From: Salinisphaeraceae bacterium
GTDB taxonomy: Bacteria > Pseudomonadota > Gammaproteobacteria > Nevskiales > Salinisphaeraceae
NCBI GenBank assembly: GCA_002683405.1
Contig: NYTH01000039.1
Location: 48,672 to 112,671, forward strand
Direction: 5' to 3'
Length of the DNA stretch: 64,000 nucleotides
The translations under genes were made by a program, and so were the position numbers. A model generated the notes under the pieces. The model was not told where the DNA came from. It ran no database searches and saw only the letters and a program-made list of their open reading frames with translations. Of the stretch, positions 24,093 through 33,240 are shown piece by piece; position 1 is the stretch's first letter; every line of letters begins with the position of its first letter.

Positions 24093-24959
24093 ATGCTGCG
24101 TCCGGTTGCCTGCCTGTGCCTGCTGCTGTCGGTTCTCTGGACCGCCGGCTGCAGTATCGCCGAGATCACGCGGCCGGACAGCTACCGCGTCCAGCGTGGC
24201 GACACGCTCTATTCGATTGCGTGGCGGCACAAGGTCGACTGGCGCGAGGTGGCGCGCTGGAACAACATCCCGCCGCCCTACCGAATCTACCCCGGGCAGG
24301 TCATCAGCCTGGAGCGATACCCCGACATTGACGCGCCGACCAGGGCGCAGACGATTTCGCGCGGCGGGGACACTCGCAGCGGTCAGTCCGCGCCGCCACC
24401 GGCCCGTACCCCGCAGCCGGCGCCGGCTCAAGGCAGTGGGGCGACGGCGCGCCGTGACACGCCGCGCGTGGTTCGACTTCCGACAGAGCCGACGCCCGAA
24501 AAGCCGGCAGTGACCGCCGCGGCCGGGCCGTCGACTGCCCCCGCCTCAGCGCCGGCACCACAGCCGGCTGCGGCACCGCGCGCGGAGTTCGACGTTCGGG
24601 CCTGGCGGTGGCCCACGCGCGGCAAGCTGCTGCGGACCTATGCACAGAATACCGTTCGCCAGGGCATCGATATCAGCGGCGCGGCAGGTCAGCGCGTCAT
24701 TGCCAGCAACGCCGGTCAGGTGGTCTACAGCGGTTCGGGGCTGCGCGGCTACGGCAATCTGGTCATCATCAAACATGACGACGAGTATCTCAGCGCCTAT
24801 GGCTTCAACCGCAGCGTGCTGGTGCGCGAGGGGCAGACGGTGGCTGCGGGCCAGCCCATTGCGGAAATGGGGCTCGGGCCGCGCAACGAGGCCATGCTGC
24901 ATTTCGAAATTCGCCGGGACGGGCGGCCGATCGATCCGGTGACGGTTCTGCCGCGGTAA
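24093..24959 (+). CDS. nlpD: Murein hydrolase activator NlpD (LysM + degenerate M23)
   Basis: Outer-membrane lipoprotein that activates the amidase AmiC during cell separation. 288 aa from ATG 24093. A signal sequence ends in the lipobox-like TAGC, followed by a LysM domain (about 30-75, [14 protein letters not shown]), a Pro/Ala-rich linker (about 85-180) and a C-terminal M23 domain (about 185-285, [17 protein letters not shown] and [11 protein letters not shown]). The zinc ligands of active M23 peptidases are replaced (GIDI, SAYGFN), as in other NlpD/EnvC activators, so it is probably non-catalytic. rpoS, often next, is absent. Confidence 0.94.
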   Translation: MLRPVACLCLLLSVLWTAGCSIAEITRPDSYRVQRGDTLYSIAWRHKVDWREVARWNNIPPPYRIYPGQVISLERYPDIDAPTRAQTISRGGDTRSGQSAPPPARTPQPAPAQGSGATARRDTPRVVRLPTEPTPEKPAVTAAAGPSTAPASAPAPQPAAAPRAEFDVRAWRWPTRGKLLRTYAQNTVRQGIDISGAAGQRVIASNAGQVVYSGSGLRGYGNLVIIKHDDEYLSAYGFNRSVLVREGQTVAAGQPIAEMGLGPRNEAMLHFEIRRDGRPIDPVTVLPR

Positions 24960-25104
24960 TCGTCGGCACGGGGCGGCCTCTCCGCACGCAGTGACGGGCG
25001 AGGCGGCTGGTTCACACCGGCTTATTCTGGCAAACTTTCGCGATTTTTCGGCAGGCCGACATCGACCCTGGCCGCAGTTTTTCACCCAATCAGAAGGTAA
25101 CGCG

Positions 25105-26304
25105 GTGACCGCGTCTAAACACGATTTTCCACGCATCGAACGGCTGCCGCCGTACGTTTTCAGCATCGTCAACCAGCTGAAGAAAGAGGCGCGAGCACGC
25201 GGGGAAGACATCATCGACTTCGGCATGGGCAATCCCGATCAGCCCACGCCGCAGCACATTGTCGACAAGCTGACCGAAGTCGCGCGGCGCGAGGACACGC
25301 ACCGCTACTCGGTGTCGCGCGGCATTCCGCGGCTGCGGCTGGCCATCTGCGACTGGTACAAGCGTCGCTACAACGTCGATCTGGACCCGGATACCGAATC
25401 CATCGTCACGATCGGCTCGAAGGAGGGCCTGTCGCACCTGATGCTGGCCACGCTCGAGCGGGGCGATCAGGTGCTGGTGCCCAATCCCGCCTATCCGATT
25501 CACCCCTACGGCGCGATTATTGCCGGGGCGGATGTGCGGCACGTGCGGCTGGATGCCGAGGTCGATTTCTTTTCGGAACTGGAAAAGGCGATCCGCGAAT
25601 CCTGGCCGCGTCCGAAGATGATGCTGCTGAATTTCCCCTGCAATCCGACCGCGCAGTGCGTGGATCTGGCGTTCTTCGAGCGCGCCGTGGCGCTGGCGAA
25701 GGAATACGACCTGTGGATCGTGCAGGACCTGGCCTATGCCGATCTGGTGTTCGACGGCTACGAAGCGCCGTCGATTCTGCAGGTGCCGGGCGCCAAGGAC
25801 GTGGCGCTCGAATCATTCTCGCTGTCCAAGAGCTACAGCATGCCGGGCTGGCGGGGAGGCTTCATGTGCGGCAGTCCGGTTCTGATCGAGGCGCTGGCCA
25901 AGCTCAAGTCCTACCTGGATTACGGCATGTTCACGCCGATCCAGGTGGCCGCCATCTCGGCGCTCAACGGGCCGCAGGAATGCGTGACCGAGGTGCGGGA
26001 CCTGTACCAGCGTCGCCGCGACGTGTTCTGTGAAGGGCTGAACGACATGGGCTGGCAGGTGGAAAAGCCCAAGGCCACCATGTTCGTCTGGGCGCCGCTG
26101 CCAGAGGCCTACCGCGACATGGGGTCGCTGGAATTCTCCAAGATGTTGCTGCGCAAGGCCGGGGTGGCCGTTTCGCCGGGCGTCGGCTTCGGCGAATACG
26201 GCGACGGCCATATTCGCATCGGGCTGATCGAAAACGAGCAGCGTACTCGGCAGGCCCTGCGAAACATCAAGCGGATGCTGCGCACCGACGGCGCGTTGGG
26301 ATAA
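25105..26304 (+). CDS. alaC: Alanine transaminase AlaC (class I/II PLP aminotransferase)
   Basis: Glutamate-pyruvate aminotransferase making alanine. 399 aa from GTG 25105, which follows AAGG by 7 nt; the N-terminal block [20 protein letters not shown] then aligns with E. coli AlaC from memory. Signature stretches are [43 protein letters not shown] and the PLP-lysine block [15 protein letters not shown]. The C-terminus ends in [19 protein letters not shown]. It lies 66 bp upstream of hom, so amino-acid synthesis genes are grouped here. Confidence 0.92.
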   Translation: MTASKHDFPRIERLPPYVFSIVNQLKKEARARGEDIIDFGMGNPDQPTPQHIVDKLTEVARREDTHRYSVSRGIPRLRLAICDWYKRRYNVDLDPDTESIVTIGSKEGLSHLMLATLERGDQVLVPNPAYPIHPYGAIIAGADVRHVRLDAEVDFFSELEKAIRESWPRPKMMLLNFPCNPTAQCVDLAFFERAVALAKEYDLWIVQDLAYADLVFDGYEAPSILQVPGAKDVALESFSLSKSYSMPGWRGGFMCGSPVLIEALAKLKSYLDYGMFTPIQVAAISALNGPQECVTEVRDLYQRRRDVFCEGLNDMGWQVEKPKATMFVWAPLPEAYRDMGSLEFSKMLLRKAGVAVSPGVGFGEYGDGHIRIGLIENEQRTRQALRNIKRMLRTDGALG

Positions 26305-26370
26305 TCCCTGGGATGTGGGCGCCGCCCGGTAAGCGGGCCCACGAAAGTTTGCGACCACAATGAAGGAAAC

Positions 26371-27690
26371 ATGGAATTGGAACCGATCAAGGTAGGGCTG
26401 CTCGGGCTGGGGACGGTTGGTGCGGGCTGCGTGAATCTGCTTAAGGACAACGCCGAGGAAATCGAGCGTCGCGCCGGGCGGAAGATTCAGATCACCCACG
26501 CGGCGGTGCGGGACTTGTCGAAGGAACGTCCCTGCGACACCAGCGGTATTCGCATGACCGCCAATCCCATGGAAGTGGTCGAGGACCCCGAGGTGAAGGT
26601 GGTGCTCGAACTCATCGGTGGCGATGAAGAAGCCTTTGATCTGGTCATGGCGGCCATCGACTCCGGCAAGCACGTGGTGACCGCGAACAAGCATCTCATT
26701 GCGCTGCGGGGCAACGAGATCTTCGCTGCGGCCGACGAGAAGGACCGGGTGGTGCATTTCGAGGCCGCCGTGGCCGGCGGTATTCCGATCATCCGTGCCA
26801 TTCGCGAGGGGCTGGCCGCCAACACCATCGAATGGCTGGCCGGCATCATCAACGGCACCGGCAATTACATCCTCACGCAGATGAGCAACGAGGGCGAAAC
26901 CTTTGCCGATGCGCTCGCCGAAGCGCAGCGGCTGGGCTATGCCGAAGCCGATCCCACTTTCGATGTGGAAGGCATCGATGCCGCGCACAAGCTAGCCATC
27001 CTCGCCAGTATCGCCTTCGGCATTCCGCTGTCCTTCGACAAGATCAGCACCGACGGCATCAGCAAGATTGCCGACGAGGAAATCCAGTTCGCCGAGGAAA
27101 TGGGCTACCGCATCAAGCACCTGGGGATTGCCCGCCGGAACGATCGGGGCGTGGAACTGCGCGTGCATCCGACGCTGGTGTCCGACCAGGCGCTGCTTGC
27201 CAGCGTCGAGGGCGAGAAGAATGCCGTGATGGTCTACGGCGATGCCGTGGGGCCCACCGTGTATTACGGCGCGGGCGCGGGCGCGGGACCCACGGCGTCG
27301 GCCGTCATCGCCGATCTGATCGACATCGTGCGTATCGTCAGCGCCGACGCCTCCGGCCGCGTGCCGCATCTGGCCTTCCAGCCCGACCAGCTCAGCGAAA
27401 GCCCCATCGTCGACAGCGATGACTTCTTCTGTGGCCACTATTTCCGTATTCAGGTGGCCGACGAGCCCGGCGTTATGGCCCGCATTACCGGTCTGCTGGC
27501 GCAGTTTGGCGTGAGCATTGAGCATATCCTGCAGAAAGACCCGGAAAACGCCGGTGATGACGCTCTGGTCATCATCGTGACCAAGCCGGTGCGCGAGGGG
27601 TTGCTCATGCAGGCGCTGGAGCACATTCAGCAGGAAGCCTTCGCCCGGGAGGGCACCGTGCACCTGCGCGTTGCCCAGTTCGACGACTGA
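26371..27690 (+). CDS. hom: Homoserine dehydrogenase
   Basis: Reduces aspartate-semialdehyde to homoserine, the branch point to threonine and methionine. 439 aa. Rossmann loop GLLGLGTVGAGCVNLL, catalytic-domain blocks VTANKHLIA, AVAGGIPIIRAIREGL, NGTGNYILTQM and EADPTFDVEGIDAAHKLAIL. A C-terminal ACT domain (about residues 355-435, YFRIQVADEPGVMARITGLL) suggests threonine feedback control. AAGGAAAC precedes ATG 26371. thrC follows after 63 bp. Confidence 0.97.
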   Translation: MELEPIKVGLLGLGTVGAGCVNLLKDNAEEIERRAGRKIQITHAAVRDLSKERPCDTSGIRMTANPMEVVEDPEVKVVLELIGGDEEAFDLVMAAIDSGKHVVTANKHLIALRGNEIFAAADEKDRVVHFEAAVAGGIPIIRAIREGLAANTIEWLAGIINGTGNYILTQMSNEGETFADALAEAQRLGYAEADPTFDVEGIDAAHKLAILASIAFGIPLSFDKISTDGISKIADEEIQFAEEMGYRIKHLGIARRNDRGVELRVHPTLVSDQALLASVEGEKNAVMVYGDAVGPTVYYGAGAGAGPTASAVIADLIDIVRIVSADASGRVPHLAFQPDQLSESPIVDSDDFFCGHYFRIQVADEPGVMARITGLLAQFGVSIEHILQKDPENAGDDALVIIVTKPVREGLLMQALEHIQQEAFAREGTVHLRVAQFDD

Positions 27691-27753
27691 TACCCCCTTG
27701 TCCGGCGCAGTCCGCTGCGCCCGCTGCCCACGCCATTCACGGCCGGACCCGAC

Positions 27754-28887
27754 ATGAGCACACGCTACACAGGCTTGATAGAACGCTACCGCGACCGGCT
27801 GCCGGTCGATGACGACGCCCGACTGATCAGCCTGGGAGAGGGCAATACGCCCCTGATAAGGCTGAACAACATACCGCGTGACATCGGTTACGAGGGTGAA
27901 ATCTACGTCAAGTACGAGGGGCTGAACCCGACCGGGTCCTTCAAGGATCGCGGCATGACCATGGCCGTGACGCAGGCCGTTTCCCAGGGCAGTCAGGCGA
28001 TCATCTGCGCCTCCACCGGCAACACCTCCGCCGCGGCTGCGGCCTATGCCGCGCGTGCGGGTATTACGGCCTTCGTGCTGATTCCCGACGGCAAGATCGC
28101 CATGGGCAAGCTGGCGCAGGCGCTGATGCACGGCGCCGTGGTGGTCCAGATCAGGGGCAATTTCGATGACGGCATGCGGCTGGTCAAGGAAGTCGCCGAG
28201 ACCGCGCCGGTCACCATCGTGAACTCGATCAACCCCTTTCGCCTGCAGGGCCAGAAGACCGCCGCGTTCGAGATCGTCGAGGCGCTGGGTCGCGCGCCGG
28301 ATTATCACTGCCTGCCGGTGGGCAATGCCGGCAATATCACCGCGCACTGGATCGGTTACAGCGAACTGGCCGCGGCGCACGGCGAATCGCCCACGGCCGC
28401 CTGCAGCTACTGCAAGGGCCAGTGCGCCTACGGGGGCGGCGGTGATCCGTCCCGCCCCGCCATGATCGGCTACCAGGCGGACGGCAGCGCACCCTTCATG
28501 CGGGGCGGCATGGTGGATGACCCGGATACCGTGGCAACGGCCATCCGCATCGGCCATCCGCAGAGCTGGGACGCGGCGTGGACCGTCAACCGCGAATCAG
28601 GCGGCTGGTTCGACGAGCTGACCGACACGGAAATCCTGGCGACGCAGAAGCAACTGGCCCGGCGAGAGGGTGTCTTCTGCGAGCCGGCCTCGGCTGCCTC
28701 CCTGGCCGGCGCGCTGCGGGATATTCAGCGCGGCCGTATCGCCGCCGGCAAGACGATTGTCTGTACGCTCACCGGTCACGGTCTGAAGGATCCCGATATC
28801 GCGATTCAGCAGGGTAATGACGGCATCGAGACCGTCGCAGCGGAACGCGCGGCGGTCGAAAAGGTCATTCTCGGCCGCATCGAATAG
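27754..28887 (+). CDS. thrC: Threonine synthase
   Basis: PLP enzyme converting O-phosphohomoserine to threonine. 377 aa. The PLP lysine is K64 in NPTGSFKDRGMTMAV; phosphate-loop blocks are ASTGNTSAAAAAYAARAG and VGNAGNITAHW. An odd segment after SELAAAHGESPTA contains C217, C220 and C224 (CX2CX3C) plus a Gly-rich run before MIGYQADGSAPF; the short-form ThrC sequences I recall go almost directly between these blocks. It might bind a metal or be a lineage-specific loop. The stop is 4 nt before the recJ GTG. Confidence 0.95.
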   Translation: MSTRYTGLIERYRDRLPVDDDARLISLGEGNTPLIRLNNIPRDIGYEGEIYVKYEGLNPTGSFKDRGMTMAVTQAVSQGSQAIICASTGNTSAAAAAYAARAGITAFVLIPDGKIAMGKLAQALMHGAVVVQIRGNFDDGMRLVKEVAETAPVTIVNSINPFRLQGQKTAAFEIVEALGRAPDYHCLPVGNAGNITAHWIGYSELAAAHGESPTAACSYCKGQCAYGGGGDPSRPAMIGYQADGSAPFMRGGMVDDPDTVATAIRIGHPQSWDAAWTVNRESGGWFDELTDTEILATQKQLARREGVFCEPASAASLAGALRDIQRGRIAAGKTIVCTLTGHGLKDPDIAIQQGNDGIETVAAERAAVEKVILGRIE

Positions 28888-28891
28888 GGCC

Positions 28892-30628
28892 GTGCCGCCC
28901 GCCGCTGGCAACGCCGTGCGCATTCACCGCCGGCTGGGGGATGCCGGCGTCCTGCCGGAGACAATACCCGCCATTCTTCGGCGTGTTTACGCCAATCGCG
29001 GCATACGCGAAGCGGAGTCGGTCGATCTGAATCTCGGCGGGCTGCTGCCGTTCCAGCCGCTGCGCGGCATCGAGGCGGCCACCGAGCGGCTGGACGCCGC
29101 CATCCAGGCCAACCAGCACATCCTGGTCGTCGGCGATTATGACGCGGACGGTGCCACAGCCACCGCGCTGGCGCTGGCGGGCCTGTAGAGCCTGGGCGCG
29201 CAGCGAGTGAGCTATCTGATCCCCGATCGATTCGAACACGGCTACGGTCTGAGCCCGGCGATTGTCGATCTCGCGGCCGCCCGGCGGCCGGATCTGATCC
29301 TGACCGTCGATAACGGCATTGCCAGCGTCGAGGGCGTGGCACGCGCGACATCACTGGGCCTGCCGGTCATCGTCACCGACCATCACCTGCCCGGCGACCG
29401 CCTTCCGGAGGCGGCAGCCATCGTCAATCCGAATCAGCCAGGCTGCGAATTTGCCGGCAAGCATCTGGCCGGCGTTGGCGTCATGTTCTACGTGCTCGCG
29501 GCGCTGCGAGCCCGGCGTCTGGCCAGCGGATGCATTGACCCTGACAAGGCACGCCTGGCCGACCTGCTCGACCTGGTCGCGCTGGGGACCGTGGCCGACC
29601 TGGTGCCGCTGGACCGCAACAACCGCATCCTGGTTGCACAGGGCCTGCGCCGTCTGCGGGCGGGGCGGGGGCGGCCGGGCATCGTCGCGCTGGCCCGCGT
29701 GGCCGGCCGGACGCTGGACCGACTGAGCGAAACCGATATCGGCTTTGCGCTGGCGCCCCGGCTGAACGCGGCTGGCCGCATGGATAGCATGACGCTGGGG
29801 GTGGAGTGCCTGCTGGCGCCGGACGAGCAGACCGCGCTGGCTCTGGCGGCCGAACTGGACGGGCTTAATCGCGACCGTCGCCAGCGCCAGGGGCGCATGG
29901 AATCGCAGGCGCAGGCCCAGATGGAGCGGTGGCTTGCGGCTGCCGAAGACGAGGACCCGCTGGGCTATTGCCTGTTTGATGCGGACTGGCATGAGGGCAT
30001 CGTCGGGTTGGTGGCGGGTCGTTTGAAGGAACGCACGCATCGTCCCGCGGTGGCCTTCGCCCGGTCGGGTGACGGGCGTCTCAAAGGCTCTGTGCGATCC
30101 ATTCCCGGCGTGCATGCGCGCGACGTGCTGGCCAATATCGCCCGGGCCCGGCCCGAATTGCTGCCCCGTTTCGGCGGGCACGCCATGGCCGCCGGCCTGT
30201 CCATACCGGATGCGCAACTGGACGCGTTTCGGCGGGCCTGGCTGGGCGAGTTGGAGCGCTGGATGTCTGATGCCGTGCGCGAGCGCCGGCTCGACTCCGA
30301 CGGACCGCTGACCGCGGCCCACCTGACTGTCGAAACCGCCGGCGTATTGGAAAACGGCGGACCCTGGGGGCAGGGGTTCCCGCCGCCAAGTTTTGACGAG
30401 CAGTTCGAGCTGATCGACCAGCGCATCGTCGGTGATGCACATCTGAAAATGCGCCTGTGCCCGGTGGATGGCGGGCCAATCATCGACGCAATCATGTTTC
30501 GTCGCGACCAGCTGCTGCCGGAAGGTCGGCCGCTGCACTGCGTCTACCGCGCCGAACTGAACCGCTACCAGGGCCGTGAACAGCTCCAGCTGGTTGTCGA
30601 ACACGTGCAGCCGGCAGGGGCATGTTAG
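28892..30628 (+). pseudogene. recJ: Single-strand DNA 5'-3' exonuclease RecJ, interrupted by in-frame TAG
   Basis: RecJ degrades 5' single-stranded DNA in recombination and mismatch repair. The frame from GTG 28892 to 30628 is 579 codons, the normal RecJ size, but codon 99 is TAG (29186-29188). Before it lies motif I, VVGDYDADGATATALALAGL (DYDADG at 82-87). After it the same frame continues at once with SLGAQRVSYLIPDRFEHGYG, then the DHH motif (163-165), RLNAAGRMD, GRLKERTHRPAVAF and the C-terminal OB-like domain. There is no frameshift. This could be a recent nonsense mutation, a sequencing error or readthrough. Restart at GTG 29207 would give 473 aa lacking motif I. Confidence 0.9.
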
Positions 30629-30727
30629 CCTTTGGCGGCATTTGCACGGCGGGAGGACAATGCTTCGAACAACAGGTGGACTGAGTGGATCGGCGCGCGC
30701 GAGCGCAAACCAGAGCGGAGTTCTCGC

Positions 30728-32725
30728 GTGAGTCATTCCGCTGAATCGATGACAGACGCTGTCCGCTTGTCCGGAGACGAATTCGACCGGGTGTTCGGCA
30801 ACCTGGCGAATGCCCGGCGCTTCGGCAAGGGTGTTCACCAGACGCGGGTACTCGGGCTGGCTCAGAAGCTCATGCAGGACCGGGCGGGCCTGGCCTTCCT
30901 GTTCGAATACGCGCCGCGTTTTGCCGAAGCCGGCGTGTTCGCCGGCGGCGACTGGGCCAATCCGGCCAGCCTGCAGCCGGCGCTGGTGCGTAACGCCCTG
31001 CTCGGCGGCGGGCCAAGCGCCGCCATCGAGTGCCTGAGCGAGCTGCGCTTTCTGGCCGTCGCGCAGGGATCGACCGAGGAGCCCGGTCTGGATGCCCCGG
31101 CGGCGCAGAAATTCCTCGAAGACGTGCTCGCGCGCAACCTGGATCTGGTCTTTCCCGAGTCGAGTGAGGCCACGCGCGAGACGGGCGGGCTGGCATACGA
31201 GCGCGCCTGCAGTTTGCTGGGATTCGTCGCCGACCACCTGGACACCAGCAACATACTGGCGGCACTGATTAGCGAAGCCGAGCGCGTGCTGCTGCAGCGG
31301 CCGATCATGGTCGAACGCATTGAAACCATGCTGCGCACCGCCACGCGGTCCTTGCCGCCGCGACCCGCCCAGGGCGGGGAGGATGATCCCGCGATGGCGT
31401 CGGCCTGGGCCCTGCTGGCGGCGCTGGACGGGCCGACCGACCTGGCGCGGGCGCACTCGGAGCCGGCTGCGTTTGAACAGGCGCTTGAGGCGCTTGACGA
31501 CAACGCGCTGCTGGAACAGGCACGCTGTTTTGGCGCCAGTATGGATCGCACCGGGCTGGTCTGCCGTCTGCACGCCGTCCTGCTGCGGCACGCCATGGAT
31601 CGCGACATGACGCTGCTGGCTGAAGCGCTCGCGCTGAGCCGGGTCGGGCGGACCTCGCTGGAAGAGTATGCCGAGCTGGTGCGGCTGCTGATCGAGCACG
31701 CGGTCACGGTGGATACGGCGCGCTGCATTTACGGCCTGTCGCGACTGCTCAACCACGGCATTCTTTTCTTCCGGCCAGTGGCGCCGGGACTGCAGCGGCT
31801 GACCGTCCTGCCCATCCAACCCCCGGTGGCGGAGCTGCTGCAGACGGCCAGCCGGCTGGAAAATCCGCCCGCCGCCAATACGCTGCTGCTGGCCGGTACG
31901 CTCAGCGTGCTGGGTCAGCCGCGCGGTGTCGATCAGGGCAACAACCCGACCTGCCAGGCGGCACGGGCCATCAGCCTCTGGTCGCAGAACGACATGGGCT
32001 ACCTGCTAGAGCTGATCTGCCGCGCGGCGCGCGATGGCGAGATCATCATGCATTTCGAGGGACAGGCGATTCGCTCCAGCGAGCTGTCCTTCGGATTGGC
32101 GAAGACCCTGAATACCGAGCTGGACCCGGTGTCGCTCGTGCTTACGCCGCATCTCGACCGTATTTACATGGAAATGAGCCGGCGCACGATCGGCCGCGGC
32201 GAGGATGGTCATCGCTGGGTGAACCCGGAGCTGCACGGCTGGTGGGTCTACCGGCGGTTTTCCTCTCTGATTGATCCGCAGACCGGCGGCATCCGCGATC
32301 ATGATGGCTTCATGCGGCTGCTCTATGCCGTTTACCATCCGCTCTACAACGGCGGCCGGGAAATGGTGTATGCGCAGCCCTGCGGCGTGGTCTCCACTGA
32401 TGCCAACGGCACGTTCATCGGCTGGCACGCGGTGTCCATCCAGCGGGTGGCGCTGGATCCGGATGGCCAGTGGCGGGTTTATTTCTTCAACCCGAATCGG
32501 GACAAGGGGCAGAGCTGGGGACAGGGGATCAGGACGTCCACCTGCGATCATGGTGAATTCGAGGGCGAATCGTCACTGCCGTTCGAGCAGTTCGCCATGC
32601 GCCTGTACGTCTTCCACTACAAGCTGCATGAGGTGGGCGATCCGGACGCTGTGCCGGCGGAGTTCATCCAGACCATTCGCGAGACCATAGCCGCCGGCTG
32701 GGGCCACGGGCGGGCCTGGAGCTAA
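30728..32725 (+). CDS. Uncharacterised 665-aa protein with possible papain-like C-terminal domain
   Basis: I do not recognise this family. GTG 30728 was chosen because GGAG lies 7 nt upstream; TTG 30632 and ATG 30749 are alternatives. No signal peptide or membrane helix is evident. Residues 1-390 look alpha-helical and Leu/Ala-rich. From about 395 a different domain appears: VDQGNNPTCQAARAISLWS (Gln403, Cys409), GWHAVSIQRVAL (His567) and VYFFNPNRD (Asn588 or 590). Gln-Cys-His-Asn in that order and spacing is what papain-fold cysteine proteases show, so a protease or transglutaminase-like activity is inferred. Its TAA stop lies inside the left end of repeat copy 2. Confidence 0.7.
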   Translation: MSHSAESMTDAVRLSGDEFDRVFGNLANARRFGKGVHQTRVLGLAQKLMQDRAGLAFLFEYAPRFAEAGVFAGGDWANPASLQPALVRNALLGGGPSAAIECLSELRFLAVAQGSTEEPGLDAPAAQKFLEDVLARNLDLVFPESSEATRETGGLAYERACSLLGFVADHLDTSNILAALISEAERVLLQRPIMVERIETMLRTATRSLPPRPAQGGEDDPAMASAWALLAALDGPTDLARAHSEPAAFEQALEALDDNALLEQARCFGASMDRTGLVCRLHAVLLRHAMDRDMTLLAEALALSRVGRTSLEEYAELVRLLIEHAVTVDTARCIYGLSRLLNHGILFFRPVAPGLQRLTVLPIQPPVAELLQTASRLENPPAANTLLLAGTLSVLGQPRGVDQGNNPTCQAARAISLWSQNDMGYLLELICRAARDGEIIMHFEGQAIRSSELSFGLAKTLNTELDPVSLVLTPHLDRIYMEMSRRTIGRGEDGHRWVNPELHGWWVYRRFSSLIDPQTGGIRDHDGFMRLLYAVYHPLYNGGREMVYAQPCGVVSTDANGTFIGWHAVSIQRVALDPDGQWRVYFFNPNRDKGQSWGQGIRTSTCDHGEFEGESSLPFEQFAMRLYVFHYKLHEVGDPDAVPAEFIQTIRETIAAGWGHGRAWS

Positions 32726-33160
32726 CCCGGATATTTCACAAGGGCGATTGGCGCTGGCGTGTAAACAATTGATACGAATGAGGAAATAGCCAGATCTAGG
32801 GGTATTTTAGTCGGTACAGTTTGGACTCCGCGCCAATCTATCGCGGTGCCTTGCGCCCTGTAGATGACGGGGGCGCAGCGTACCGCTTGTCTTTCACACC
32901 AACCCTGCCCGAGGCGAGGCGCAGGGCCCCAGCTTGCTGGGGATGCAACCGCCGGCGGGCGGGCGAGCCCCGAGTGTCAAAGCTCGAGCTTGTTTGCCCC
33001 TCCGAGGGTCGCACCCCACCTGGCGGTGGGGCCCCGCTCCGCCTCTCGGGGCAATAGCTACGGCTAGGGTTGGCGCTCCAAGACCGCGCGCGACTTGCTG
33101 CGCCCTGAGGATTATTCCAGGGGCAATTCACTCGCGATCCCTCATGAAATATCCGGGCTA
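32723..33160 (+). repeat. Terminal-inverted-repeat element, copy 2 (438 bp, with extra hairpin-rich core)
   Basis: Ends TAACCCGGATATTTCACAAG (left) and, reverse complemented, TAGCCCGGATATTTCATGAG (right). It shares end and internal blocks with 17888-18148. Relative to that copy it carries about 177 extra bases, chiefly between GTCTTT and GCTAGGGTT, including the hairpins 32927-32942 (CCCCAGC-tt-GCTGGGG) and 33014-33031 (CCCCACC-tggc-GGTGGGG) and the palindrome 32980-32991 (AAGCTCGAGCTT). Short open frames here look spurious. With the terminator that follows, it accounts for the 515-bp gap before 33241. Confidence 0.8.
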
Positions 33161-33186
33161 ACCGGAAGCCGCTCTGATCGCCAACG

Positions 33187-33212
33187 AAAAAGGGCGGCCC
33201 GCAGGCCGCCCC
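33187..33212 (-). terminator. Rho-independent terminator of the ATP-grasp gene
   Basis: On the minus strand a perfect 8-bp stem, GGGCGGCC, with loop TGCG and return arm GGCCGCCC, is followed by TTTTTCG. It lies about 30 bp downstream of the stop of the minus-strand ATP-grasp gene. Confidence 0.85.
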
Positions 33213-33240
33213 GAATGCGTGGATCCGACGATCCGAACGC

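Noticed and set aside
24431..24620. Low-complexity Pro/Ala region of nlpD as a frameshift or repeat artefact
   Set aside because: NlpD proteins normally have such a linker between the LysM and M23 domains, and the frame is continuous.
28892..30628. Genome-wide recoding of TAG as an explanation for the recJ stop
   Set aside because: Several intact genes in this window end with TAG at the expected place, with the next gene starting immediately after.
32838..33131. 97-codon frame on the minus strand within repeat copy 2
   Set aside because: It lies wholly in a non-coding repeat, spans its hairpins and has a low-complexity Arg/Pro-rich translation.
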